Positions 18,428 through 26,547 of a stretch of 64,000 bases of DNA are shown here, in pieces. Origin of the DNA: Cyanidium caldarium (lineage: Eukaryota; Rhodophyta; Bangiophyceae; Cyanidiales; Cyanidiaceae); assembly GCA_026184775.1 (NCBI GenBank), contig JANCYW010000002.1, positions 534,092-598,091 on the forward strand, read 5' to 3'. The notes below the pieces were generated by a model, which saw only the letters and a list, made by a program, of their open reading frames with translations, ran no database searches and had not been told where the DNA came from. Made by a program: the position numbers and the translations under genes. Numbering within the stretch: position 1 is the stretch's first letter; each line of letters starts with the position of its first letter.

Positions 18428-20416
18428 ATGGAAAGCAGTGGCGGGGTCGCGACACCCAACCACGACGCGGTGGCGCTCGCGCCCTCGGGGGGTGCAGACG
18501 CGTGGGTTACGCGCGCCTGGCTGCGAGCGGCCGGCGTGGACAGCAACCTGTACGGAGCATGTTTCGAGGCGGCCGGTGGCGTTCGGGTGGCGTCGCTGTT
18601 GGAGCTGCACCGGTCGCACGGTTTGGACGAGGCGTTGATGGCGCTGGGGGTGACGCCGCTGGGCACGCGGCGGTTGCTGGCGGCCGCGTTGGAACGGCTG
18701 GAGCCGCATCAGGGGTTGCCGACGAGCGGAGGGATCGGCTCGGGCGAACGGGATGGTCAGCGTAAGGGCAGCGACAGGGACGGTGGGTTGCGCAAGCGAG
18801 CGCGCCCTGACCGTTCGGCACAGCGGACGATGACGTCGTTGCGGCCGCGGTCCACTCCGGCACCCACGCCGAACACGACACCGCGCCGGGCAGACGAGTC
18901 TCTCGGCGCGTCGCTGACGGCGTTTGTCCATCAGCAGGTGGCCAAGACGGAGGCAGTTCACCTAGACAGCGATTTCGAGTCGACGCCAACACCCACGGCC
19001 GATGCTCCGGCCACCACGACCGCATCGGCATCGCCGACCCGACCTGGCACCGCCGCCTCCTGGCCTATTGCCTGGAAACCGGCATCACCGCATCAGCCGC
19101 CGCCAGTGGCGCCCATGGCATCGACACGAACACGCCGCCCGACTCGGCCGTACACCCGGCCGCAACGACACGCGCCGAGTCATTGCATCGCCGGTGCACC
19201 GGGCTGTGTGGTGGACTCGTTTCGCGTGCCGTGCCGCGATGGCGACGGCTGGCGGCATTTCTTCCTCACCCACTTTCACGCCGACCACTACGGCGGCCTG
19301 TCTCGCCGACATTTCACGCCCGAGTCCGGCCGACGCGTGTATTGCAGCGCGATCACCGCCAACTGTGTGCAGGCGGAGCTGCGCCTGCACGAGTCGGTGT
19401 TGGTGCGCGTGCCGGTGGGCGATGCCCGCGGGCTGGTAATATTCGAGGACGGCAGCTGCAGCTGTTGCCCGACGACTGCTACCGCCACCGAGGTGGACAC
19501 CGAGAAGATATCATCATCATCAAAGGATGCCGCCGCCCGACCGCTGTTGCGGGTGATGGCGTGCGATGCCAATCACTGTCCCGGAGCGGTGATGTTCATC
19601 TTTTATGTGGTTGCGACCGGTCAGCTGGTGATGCACTGCGGCGACATGCGTTATGAGGCGGCGCGTATGCAGTGCGATCCGTTGCTGCGGTCACTGGCCG
19701 AGGCGCCATCGCCACCGCAGCGCGTACATCATCTCCACATCGATACGACGTACGGCGACCCGCGATACGATTTTGTGCCGCAAGCGGCCGCGCTGCAGGC
19801 GTTGGTGGACACGGCACGGCGGGATGCCGCCCGCGGCCGGACGCTCTTTCTCTGCGGCACGTACTTGATCGGCAAGGAGCGGGTGTGGTTGGCACTAGCC
19901 GCCGCGCTGCACACCAAAGTGTATGTGTCGCCCGAGTGGCGACGCAAACGGCGGCTGTTGCTGGAGTGTCTGACGGAGGACGCGGCGGGCGAGTCGGTGT
20001 ACGCGCCGTGGCTCACCGAGGACGCCGCCGCCGCGCAAATCCACCTCGTGCACATGGGCGACACCGATTGGAAGGTGTTGCGTCGAGTGTATCAGCAACA
20101 ACGAGAACGGGAGAACGCGTATGTGCAGGTGGTGGGCGTGCGGGCGACCGGCTGGTGTCATTCGGCGGTGTCGGCGGCGACATCGGGCGTTCAGGGCATG
20201 CGTCCGCTGGTGCCGCATGCGTCCCTGCCTTTGCAGCGCACCGTCAAGCATCAGGGCACGTGCATCCTGTACCAGTTGCCGTATAGCGAGCATTCCTCGT
20301 TTACGGAATTGCAGGCGTTTGTGCGTTGGTTGCGGCCGACGCGCATCATCCCCACCGTGGCCCTGCGCCATCGTCCCTCGGCAGCGACGGTGCTGGGCGT
20401 CGCTGCATGCGACTGA
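18428..20416 (+). CDS. SNM1/DCLRE1-type DNA cross-link repair nuclease with SAM domain
   Basis: A 662-residue protein. Residues about 25-92 read as a sterile alpha motif: WLRAAGVDSNLYGACF, ASLLELH, GVTPLGTRRLLAAALERL. A Pro/Thr/Arg-rich linker follows. The C-terminal half is a metallo-beta-lactamase/beta-CASP nuclease: LTHFHADHYGGL (near 283), CDANHCPGAVMFIF, HCGDMRYE, HIDTTYGDPRYDF, CGTYLIGKERVW, and the terminal YSEHSSFTELQAFV. SNM1 enzymes are 5' exonucleases that unhook inter-strand cross-links in the nucleus. The SAM-plus-SNM1 layout is known from a plant protein. ATG 18428 is the first true ATG; the frame extends slightly upstream without one. The 3' end is 35 bases from that of RbfA. 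Confidence 0.92.
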   Translation: MESSGGVATPNHDAVALAPSGGADAWVTRAWLRAAGVDSNLYGACFEAAGGVRVASLLELHRSHGLDEALMALGVTPLGTRRLLAAALERLEPHQGLPTSGGIGSGERDGQRKGSDRDGGLRKRARPDRSAQRTMTSLRPRSTPAPTPNTTPRRADESLGASLTAFVHQQVAKTEAVHLDSDFESTPTPTADAPATTTASASPTRPGTAASWPIAWKPASPHQPPPVAPMASTRTRRPTRPYTRPQRHAPSHCIAGAPGCVVDSFRVPCRDGDGWRHFFLTHFHADHYGGLSRRHFTPESGRRVYCSAITANCVQAELRLHESVLVRVPVGDARGLVIFEDGSCSCCPTTATATEVDTEKISSSSKDAAARPLLRVMACDANHCPGAVMFIFYVVATGQLVMHCGDMRYEAARMQCDPLLRSLAEAPSPPQRVHHLHIDTTYGDPRYDFVPQAAALQALVDTARRDAARGRTLFLCGTYLIGKERVWLALAAALHTKVYVSPEWRRKRRLLLECLTEDAAGESVYAPWLTEDAAAAQIHLVHMGDTDWKVLRRVYQQQRERENAYVQVVGVRATGWCHSAVSAATSGVQGMRPLVPHASLPLQRTVKHQGTCILYQLPYSEHSSFTELQAFVRWLRPTRIIPTVALRHRPSAATVLGVAACD

Positions 20417-20451
20417 CGAAAAGGTGAGTCGGTTCGGTCCTCCTCATCCTC

Positions 20452-21138
20452 CTACGTGTACTCGTTTTCTCTCCGCTTCTTCTGGTCGTCCGCCTGGTCG
20501 TTGCGAATGAACAGTTCGTCCGCATCCAGTTCGCCGTCCGCATCCGTCTCCCATTCATCGCTCTCCTGCTCCTGCTCCTGCTCCTCCTCCCCGTCTTGCG
20601 ATCGCGCCTCCCGTTTTCGCTTCAGCGCGTCCAATACCTGCAGCGTGCGCAGTGCTGAGCCCATGCGGCTCTCGCGGAACTGCAGCTGCGGCACCACGCG
20701 CTGATGCCGCATCCGCCGCGCCAACTCGTGCCGGATCTGTCCGGACCGCGTGCGCAACATCTTCACATACTCCTCCGCCTCCACGTTGTCGCCGAACACG
20801 CTCACCTCCACCGTGGCGTTTCGAAAATCCAACGACACCCGCACCTCGGTCACCGTCACCATGGGCGGCGGCGCAGCGGCGCCGGCCTCGCGCGGCGTCA
20901 GCGTCCAGTCCATCTCGCGCACAATCTCCGACACGTCCCGTTTGATCTGTTCAGCCATGCGCGACGGCCGCCGCGGGTAACTGCGGTGATCCGGCGCCAG
21001 TCCCGGCACCCGTGAACGCCCCTGGCCGCCCCTCGCACGCAGAAACACCTGCCGAGACGGGTGCGGCCGTCGGGCCGTGCACCTCGGCGAGACGCCGTGG
21101 TGAACACCACGCGAGCGTAACGGACAGTGTAGGAACAT
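20452..21138 (-). CDS. rbfA: ribosome-binding factor A, organellar
   Basis: A 228-residue protein. A basic N-terminus (1-58) without acidic residues fits a transit peptide. The RbfA fold follows (about 60-165): IKRDVSEIVREMDW, TVTEVRVSLDFRNATVEVSVFG, RSGQIRHELARRMRHQRVVPQLQFRES. A highly acidic Glu/Asp/Gln-rich tail ends the protein. RbfA binds the small ribosomal subunit during late 16S rRNA maturation; plastid or mitochondrial action is inferred. ATG 21138 is the first ATG before the transit-like region. It is divergent with the uS7 gene, which encodes a small-subunit protein. Confidence 0.87.
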   Translation of the reverse strand: MFLHCPLRSRGVHHGVSPRCTARRPHPSRQVFLRARGGQGRSRVPGLAPDHRSYPRRPSRMAEQIKRDVSEIVREMDWTLTPREAGAAAPPPMVTVTEVRVSLDFRNATVEVSVFGDNVEAEEYVKMLRTRSGQIRHELARRMRHQRVVPQLQFRESRMGSALRTLQVLDALKRKREARSQDGEEEQEQEQESDEWETDADGELDADELFIRNDQADDQKKRRENEYT

Positions 21139-21510
21139 GACGCAGTGAGAATGGGATGGGTGACCAGGAGGCAACGCCGGGAAATTCCTGTGGTGTTCCG
21201 TTCGTGGGCACAACGGGCGCGCAGACCGTCGACGCCTCCGCCGGGCGTCTCCCGCAACGGCGCGCGCGCGCCCCGAAGCGATCCCACACGCGTGCGTGCG
21301 GGCTCGGTCGCCCGGCGGGCGGACGGAGCGCGCGCGGACGCAGACGCCGTGCAAAGAGAGAGAGAGAGAGAGAGGCACGAGGACGCGCTACGCGAACAGG
21401 AGGGTATTCAGGGTGGGCGTGAGGAAGGTAGCGTCGTTCGGGCTTCGAGGGGACAGCGAACCGGTTGGCACGTTCGCCGCAGCCGCCACCCGACCGTCCC
21501 GTCCGCCGAC
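21139..21510. promoter_or_regulatory. shared upstream region of rbfA and uS7, with GA tract
   Basis: 372 bases between divergent starts, containing a GA run at 21355-21374. If uS7 begins at the in-frame ATG 21151 instead of 21511, part of this region is coding (an Arg-rich leader). Promoter role inferred from position. Confidence 0.4.
21355..21374. repeat. GA dinucleotide microsatellite
   Basis: About ten GA units, some 140 bases before the uS7 ATG at 21511. Confidence 0.8.
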
Positions 21511-21942
21511 ATGTCGCTCTACACGGCAGACAAGGTGATATCCAAGTTGGCCAACGTGATTATGCGGGACGGAAAAAAGTCGCTGGCGCACCGCATCATC
21601 GACGAGGCGTTCTGGATACTGAAGCGGGAGCATAACGTGAGCGATCCGGCGGCGTACACGCTGGAGGCGATCGAGATGGTGCGGCCGGTGGTGGAGCTGG
21701 CGCCGCATCGGGTGGGCGGGCGCAGCTTGCAAGTGCCGCGGCCGTTGTCACCGCAGCGGTCCATGTCACTGGCTATTCGATTTCTTCGCGACGCGGTGCG
21801 GGGCGGGCGCAAGGAACGCGGTGCACAGCGACGACTGGCCGCCGAGCTGGTGGACATCCACCGACAGGAGGGGGTGACCATGCGGCGACGCACCGAACTG
21901 CACAAGCTGGCCGAGGGCAACAAGGCCTACGCGCATCTGTGA
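21511..21942 (+). CDS. rps7: ribosomal protein uS7, organellar (probably mitochondrial)
   Basis: A 143-residue S7-family protein of the small-subunit head that contacts the 3' domain of 16S rRNA. Family blocks: VISKLANVIMRDGKKSLAHRIIDEAF, ALEAIE-type YTLEAIEMVRPVVELAPHRVGG, YQVP-type LQVPRPL, and the terminal RRTELHKLAEGNKAYAHL. The first conserved residues of bacterial S7 are missing. An upstream in-frame ATG (21151) would add about 120 Arg-rich residues that could include a presequence; their Glu/Arg repeats from the GA tract make this doubtful. Cyanidiophycean plastids keep their own rps7 as far as I recall, so a mitochondrial product is the better guess. Head-to-head with rbfA. Confidence 0.87.
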   Translation: MSLYTADKVISKLANVIMRDGKKSLAHRIIDEAFWILKREHNVSDPAAYTLEAIEMVRPVVELAPHRVGGRSLQVPRPLSPQRSMSLAIRFLRDAVRGGRKERGAQRRLAAELVDIHRQEGVTMRRRTELHKLAEGNKAYAHL

Positions 21943-22017
21943 GTCGAGGGCGTACCGCGCACCTCCTTTCCTTTACGCTCTGCACATGGTGCTGCTGCCG
22001 GTCCTCGTTGGCGAGGG

Positions 22018-22737
22018 TTACTCGGTGAGGATGGCGGCGGCGTGCGCGCCCATGGCGTGATGGTCTCGGGATGTGTCCCGGTTCCCGGGTGTCTGCTGAT
22101 CACAACCGCAGTCGCGCCATCGTCGGTCCAGCGCGGCCAGATCGGTGCAGTCGACAAGCGGTTTGTGTAGCCGCGCGTTCACCTCGTTGTGCACGCGGCA
22201 CGTCCAGGTCAGGAACGTATCGCGCGTCTCCACGTGCAGCGGATGCTGCTGCATGACCGTGGCGAAATGGCGACGACACTCCTCGCACGGATACAACGTC
22301 ACCAGGCCCCATACCAGATCACGAGCGCGTCGTTGTTGCATCGCGGTGGGTATCGCCGGATAGTGTGCCGCGGCGGCGTGCAGCACCGTCCAGGCGGCGC
22401 GCCCCAACGCCTCGCGGTTCAGACGCGCGCCGGTGAAGGAGAGCGGGTGAGAAGCATTGGCCGCGAGCGACGCATCCATCGTCGCCGACGATGCGGGAGC
22501 GCCATCCCTCTTATCACCCGCCTCCATCTCGCGCTCGCTCCACGCCTCGTTCACGTTCAGCGGTCGCTCGCCGTTGCGGTACACCGCGATGATGGCCAGC
22601 GCCGCCAACACCGCCAAGGCCAACCCCAGCAACACCGAGCCTAAAAGTCGACCGGAGCGCCGTCGTCGTCCCAGGCGCGATACCGAAGCCCCGCTACTGC
22701 CTACACGCACCGCCGGGCGCGGTAACTGAATGCCCAT
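22018..22737 (-). CDS. Erv/ALR FAD sulfhydryl oxidase, membrane-anchored, Erv2-like
   Basis: A 239-residue thiol oxidase. One N-terminal membrane helix (about 31-53) follows a basic start, giving a type II anchor. The Erv domain spans about 108-200: LGRAAWTVLHAAAAHYP, the redox-active CEEC (151-154) in TLYPCEECRRHF, then FLTWTCRVHNEVNARLHKP. A CGC triplet (210-212) sits after the domain. Yeast Erv2, an ER oxidase, has both an N-terminal anchor and a C-terminal CGC shuttle pair, whereas the mitochondrial Erv1 type lacks the anchor. This suggests an ER oxidative-folding enzyme. The ATG at 22737 is the only start before the membrane helix. Confidence 0.9.
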   Translation of the reverse strand: MGIQLPRPAVRVGSSGASVSRLGRRRRSGRLLGSVLLGLALAVLAALAIIAVYRNGERPLNVNEAWSEREMEAGDKRDGAPASSATMDASLAANASHPLSFTGARLNREALGRAAWTVLHAAAAHYPAIPTAMQQRRARDLVWGLVTLYPCEECRRHFATVMQQHPLHVETRDTFLTWTCRVHNEVNARLHKPLVDCTDLAALDRRWRDCGCDQQTPGNRDTSRDHHAMGAHAAAILTE

Positions 22738-23108
22738 GAGGAGGCCCGGAGAGAGTGTGCGTGTGGGGGCTCTGACAAGATCGAATCGGTCTCGCAGGGG
22801 CCGAATGTCGTCCCGGTCTCAGAAGACCGACTGATGTCCGTATCACAGCTCCTCACCTATCCAGTGCGAGGGAACAAAGTATATCCTGGCGTTTCGCTGC
22901 TTGTCGCCACCTCTTGGACGACGATGCCTCCCTCGCGAACACCTTCCTGCCGTGTTCCGCACGGCGACGAAACGCAGCGCATCTCGCCTCGCGGCGCCCG
23001 TGGGCAGTGGCGTCGTGTCGGGAGGTTTTCGATCCGCCGCCTCTCCGCCCCAATACCGCGGGAGATAACCGCCCATGTTACACATACTGCCCGCCTTCAC
23101 CTACCCCG
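22738..23108. other. divergent intergenic region, nothing recognised
   Basis: 371 bases between the Erv-like gene and the Cys-rich gene. The frame of the latter is open here back to about 22914 but contains no conserved feature. Confidence 0.4.
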
Positions 23109-23780
23109 ATGCTCTTCTCCCGGTGTGAGGCGTTATGTGAGGAGTGTTGCCAGGCGGTGGCGGATCGCTTCAGTGCCGGGTTGTGCCTGTGTGCGGCGTG
23201 TCATGCGAGCACCCGTCCATCGCGCTCGTCGCAACCGCTGAACGGTTCGCTGCTGGCGCTGCGCTTGTGTGAGCGGTGCGAGAAGGCGCCAGTGGGCACG
23301 ACCGAGATGACGTGTCCTGGATGTGCGACCAGGGGCAGACGTGGGTGGGAAGACGGCGGAGGCGGCGGGTCGTCGGAGGGCACGGCGGGCACCGCGCGCG
23401 AGGGAGACAGCGGCGACTGTCGGGTGCCAGACCTGGGGGAATGGGCGCTCGGTGGCGGTGTTGGATGGGAAACGGGAGGCGCACCGGAAACGGAAGAGCG
23501 GGAGCGACAAAGCAAAGGGGTCGGTGTGCCGACGGCGGTACGACTGCCGAGCTGGTTCCACCTCATGTGTGCGGATCTGAAGACACGAGAACAGCGACCA
23601 ACACGGAAGCGGAGGCGACGGCGGTCGACCGCGCGGTTGGCACTGGCCAGCACCAAACCGGATTCGGCCGCGCAAGTGCCCGATCAAGATGCAGCTGCCA
23701 CGGTGATGGTGGAGGCAGCGGCAGGAGGGACGGGCACGGAGCGCGTGCGAGTGGCCGATTCGGACGGAGCACCCGGCTGA
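23109..23780 (+). CDS. Cys-rich putative zinc-binding protein, unknown
   Basis: A 223-residue protein of no recognised family. Its first ~65 residues are cysteine-rich, with pairs CEALCEEC, CLCAAC, CERC and CPGC, a spacing that could bind two zinc ions. The rest is low complexity, Gly/Glu-rich then Arg/Lys-rich (RKRRRRRS, a possible nuclear signal). ATG 23109 is chosen because the Cys region begins right after it; an open extension upstream has other cysteines but no pattern. It lies in its own interval between a divergent neighbour and the GH47 gene. Coding status is moderately supported. Confidence 0.5.
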   Translation: MLFSRCEALCEECCQAVADRFSAGLCLCAACHASTRPSRSSQPLNGSLLALRLCERCEKAPVGTTEMTCPGCATRGRRGWEDGGGGGSSEGTAGTAREGDSGDCRVPDLGEWALGGGVGWETGGAPETEERERQSKGVGVPTAVRLPSWFHLMCADLKTREQRPTRKRRRRRSTARLALASTKPDSAAQVPDQDAAATVMVEAAAGGTGTERVRVADSDGAPG

Positions 23781-24267
23781 GGAGTGCGGCCGTTACGTTT
23801 CTGGCTGGTGGATTGCATAGGACAGCGTGTGATGGAAATGCCTAGGCGTCGCGATGATGCGAAGAAAACGTCAGCTGACCGCTAAAGTATCGCGTCTCAC
23901 CAACCAGTCGATAGGGGGAGCTTTGAACGGGTCACCAGAGATGCGGCTGAGGGCGCGCACCCATGGGAAAGAGGAGACAGGATCGTTTCCCGGTTGTGCG
24001 CTCGGCGATGTGCCGTGTGCGAGCGAGGTCGTGATGCCGCGCACGCCTCCATCTCGGTCGCACACACGAAACGAGCCTCACACGGCGTCGAAACGTGCCC
24101 ACACGCTCTCCCCCGCGCGGAGGGATCGGGCCTATTCTGGCGATCGGCGCGCTCCGCTGCGCGCACACCGGTCTCGCCAGAGCGCGCAGCGGCGTGGGGG
24201 CTCACCGCGGCCGTTTGCATATCTCGGGGAATGCGCGTCTCCAGTTCCTCTCTCATTCCCGTTCAGC
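23781..24267. other. intergenic, nothing recognised
   Basis: 487 bases before the mannosidase gene. The mannosidase frame is open here but Arg/Pro-rich with no family similarity. Presumed promoter and UTRs. Confidence 0.5.
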
Positions 24268-26235
24268 ATGAGTGCCCCGCGCCTAGCAGCAGCGGCGGCG
24301 GTCGATGAGCATCGCCTGAACGATGCCTGGCCGCTGTACCCATCGGTCCCTGGCAAGCGTCGGTCGCGGACCGCGTGGGACGTGGGCGCGCAGCACTGCA
24401 TCGCTTGGCGTCGCTGGGGGCAGCGCGTCCGGCGTCAGACACTAATCTGGTGGAATGGCGCTCGGCGGGGCGCGTCCAGCACGTTGCTGCTGCTGCTGCT
24501 GCTGCTGTTGGCGGCGACGGGGTGGTTGGGACTCTACGGGGTTATCAGGGCGCCGCCGTATCGTTCGGCGTCGCTGAGCGTCGCACCGGCGCCGCCAGCA
24601 AACTCCGTCCCGTTGGCCACGCGACACCCGCGCCTGGTACCGCCGCCTCCTCTCCACCCGGGCAGCCCCGAGCACGAAGAGAGCGATCCGGCGTATCGTC
24701 GCGAGGCTGTGCGTCGCGCTTTCGCGCACGCCTGGCACGGCTACAAATCGTTCGCCTGGGGTCACGACGAGCTGCGCCCGCTGAACCGCACGCACAACGA
24801 CTGGATGAACGGCATCGCTCTGACGATGATCGACGCGCTGGACACGCTGTACCTGATGGGTATGATGGACGAGTTCGCCGCGGCGCGCGACTATCTGGCC
24901 AGCGGACAGCATTCGTTCGCCAAACCGCAGGGCAAGGAGGTGTCGGTGTTCGAGGTGAACATTCGGGCGATGGGCGGTCTGATGTCCGCCTACCACCTCA
25001 GCGGCGATCGGGTGTTTCTGCACAAGGCAGAGGAGCTGGGGCACCTGCTGTACGGCGCATTCCATCAGCGCCAACCGCCGGCCATGCCACACCGCTTTTG
25101 CTGGTTTATCCGGCCACCGCATTTGCCGCGAGGCGCCCTGTCGCAGTGCCAGTCGGGCAAAGTGGCCTTTTTGAGCGAATGCGGCTCGCTGCAGCTGGAG
25201 TTGCGCGCGCTCGCCGCTGCCACCGACGACCCTTTGCTGCAGCAGTTGGGCGTGCGCGCTGACCAGGTGTTGCGCGGCATCGCCAATCAGGCGCCGAGCG
25301 ACGGCATGCCCAGCAACTTGCTCATGGTGGACGACGGCTCCAGCACCGTGGACGGGGAGAAGAGCGGCGGCCGAGTGATCAACTGGGGCGGCACCGGCGA
25401 TTCGTATTACGAGTACGTGATCAAGTCGTATGTACAGTCGCGGCGCACCAGCTCGTTTTGGAAGTACCACACCGAGCGGGTGATGGACGGTCTGCAGTAC
25501 ACGGTGCTGCGCCAGGGCGTGCTGGTGCCGCAGGAAGTGCCGCGGCGCCGCCGCTCCCGCGACAGGCCCCACTTGCTGGATGATGACGAGGAGGACCGCA
25601 CGCCGGCCAACGTCAGCTGGCCGGTGCGGTTCTCTGCGGACACCGAAATCGACTCGGTGGAGCATTTGGCGTGTTTCCTGCCCAGCCTGCTGGTGTTGGC
25701 AGCGCCGCACCAGGGCGGCACCCTGCATCGCACGCATCCGCGTACCCAACGGTATCTGCAGCTGGGCGACGAGCTCGCCCGCCTCTGCTACGAGATGTAC
25801 CGGCTGAACGGCGGGCTGGCCGGCGAGAACGTGATCGTCGTGGTGGACCGCAACCGCACCATCCAGTCACCCTACGCGGATCGACCGGTGGTGTTCATCG
25901 CCCGCGATGTCAGCACGTACGCGCAGCGGCCAGAGCTGCTGGAGGCGCTCTTCTACCTGTGGCGCGCCACCCACAACCCCAAGTACCGCGAGTGGGGCTG
26001 GCGTATCTTCCGCGCCATGGAGTCGCTCACCCGCGTCGACACCGGCGGTTACGTCTCGTGTGAAGACCCCGAGTACGGCTGCCGCCAGCCGGTCGATCAA
26101 ATGCAGAGTTTCTTCCTGGCCGAGACGCTCAAATACGCCTATCTGCTGTTCACCGACGATGACGTGGTCGACGTGCTCGGCAGTGACTGGGTGCTGAACA
26201 CAGAAGGACACCCGCTGCGCGTGTCACCATCTTAA
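24268..26235 (+). CDS. GH47 alpha-1,2-mannosidase (ER/Golgi N-glycan trimming)
   Basis: A 655-residue type II membrane enzyme. A short basic cytosolic tail is followed by a Leu-rich anchor (about 72-90), a Pro-rich stem, and the GH47 barrel (about 145-650). Family blocks: AWHGYKSFAWGHDELRPL, IDALDTLYLMGM, FEVNIRAMGGLMSAYHL, WGGTGDSYYEYVIKSYV, HLACFLPSLLVL, RPELLEALFYLWRATHN, ESLTRVDTGGY, QMQSFFLAETLKYAYLLF, and the closing NTEGHPLRV that supplies the calcium-binding Thr. It removes alpha-1,2-linked mannose from N-glycans, needed for glycoprotein maturation and quality control. The DDDEED-containing insert near 435 is not typical. ATG 24268 is the first start before the anchor. Confidence 0.95.
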   Translation: MSAPRLAAAAAVDEHRLNDAWPLYPSVPGKRRSRTAWDVGAQHCIAWRRWGQRVRRQTLIWWNGARRGASSTLLLLLLLLLAATGWLGLYGVIRAPPYRSASLSVAPAPPANSVPLATRHPRLVPPPPLHPGSPEHEESDPAYRREAVRRAFAHAWHGYKSFAWGHDELRPLNRTHNDWMNGIALTMIDALDTLYLMGMMDEFAAARDYLASGQHSFAKPQGKEVSVFEVNIRAMGGLMSAYHLSGDRVFLHKAEELGHLLYGAFHQRQPPAMPHRFCWFIRPPHLPRGALSQCQSGKVAFLSECGSLQLELRALAAATDDPLLQQLGVRADQVLRGIANQAPSDGMPSNLLMVDDGSSTVDGEKSGGRVINWGGTGDSYYEYVIKSYVQSRRTSSFWKYHTERVMDGLQYTVLRQGVLVPQEVPRRRRSRDRPHLLDDDEEDRTPANVSWPVRFSADTEIDSVEHLACFLPSLLVLAAPHQGGTLHRTHPRTQRYLQLGDELARLCYEMYRLNGGLAGENVIVVVDRNRTIQSPYADRPVVFIARDVSTYAQRPELLEALFYLWRATHNPKYREWGWRIFRAMESLTRVDTGGYVSCEDPEYGCRQPVDQMQSFFLAETLKYAYLLFTDDDVVDVLGSDWVLNTEGHPLRVSPS

Positions 26236-26547
26236 ACGAGAAGAATCAGAAGGCGACGAGGCGATACACCAGGATGGTGATGGATCGGGTGCACGATCGA
26301 CCCGTGGCCCGTCGCGGTTGCGGTGCGTGCGAGAACCACCACCGACCCCCCACGTCGGCGCCCTGCTGGTCGGGGCCGTGCGGCGCGCGATCTTCTTCCC
26401 CTCCCCGACGACGACGACATCGCGCCAGCGGATCGCGTCGTCGGCCGGCCGGGCACGCGTTCGGCCGGTAGATCGCAGCAGACGTCGGGCGTTGTTCACT
26501 CGCCGTCCTCGTACACACGCACGCACGCGCACACACACACACACGCT
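26236..26547. other. intergenic with AC microsatellite
   Basis: 312 bases before the helicase gene. An AC run at about 26529-26544 ends just before the helicase ATG. Nothing else is recognised. Confidence 0.5.
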
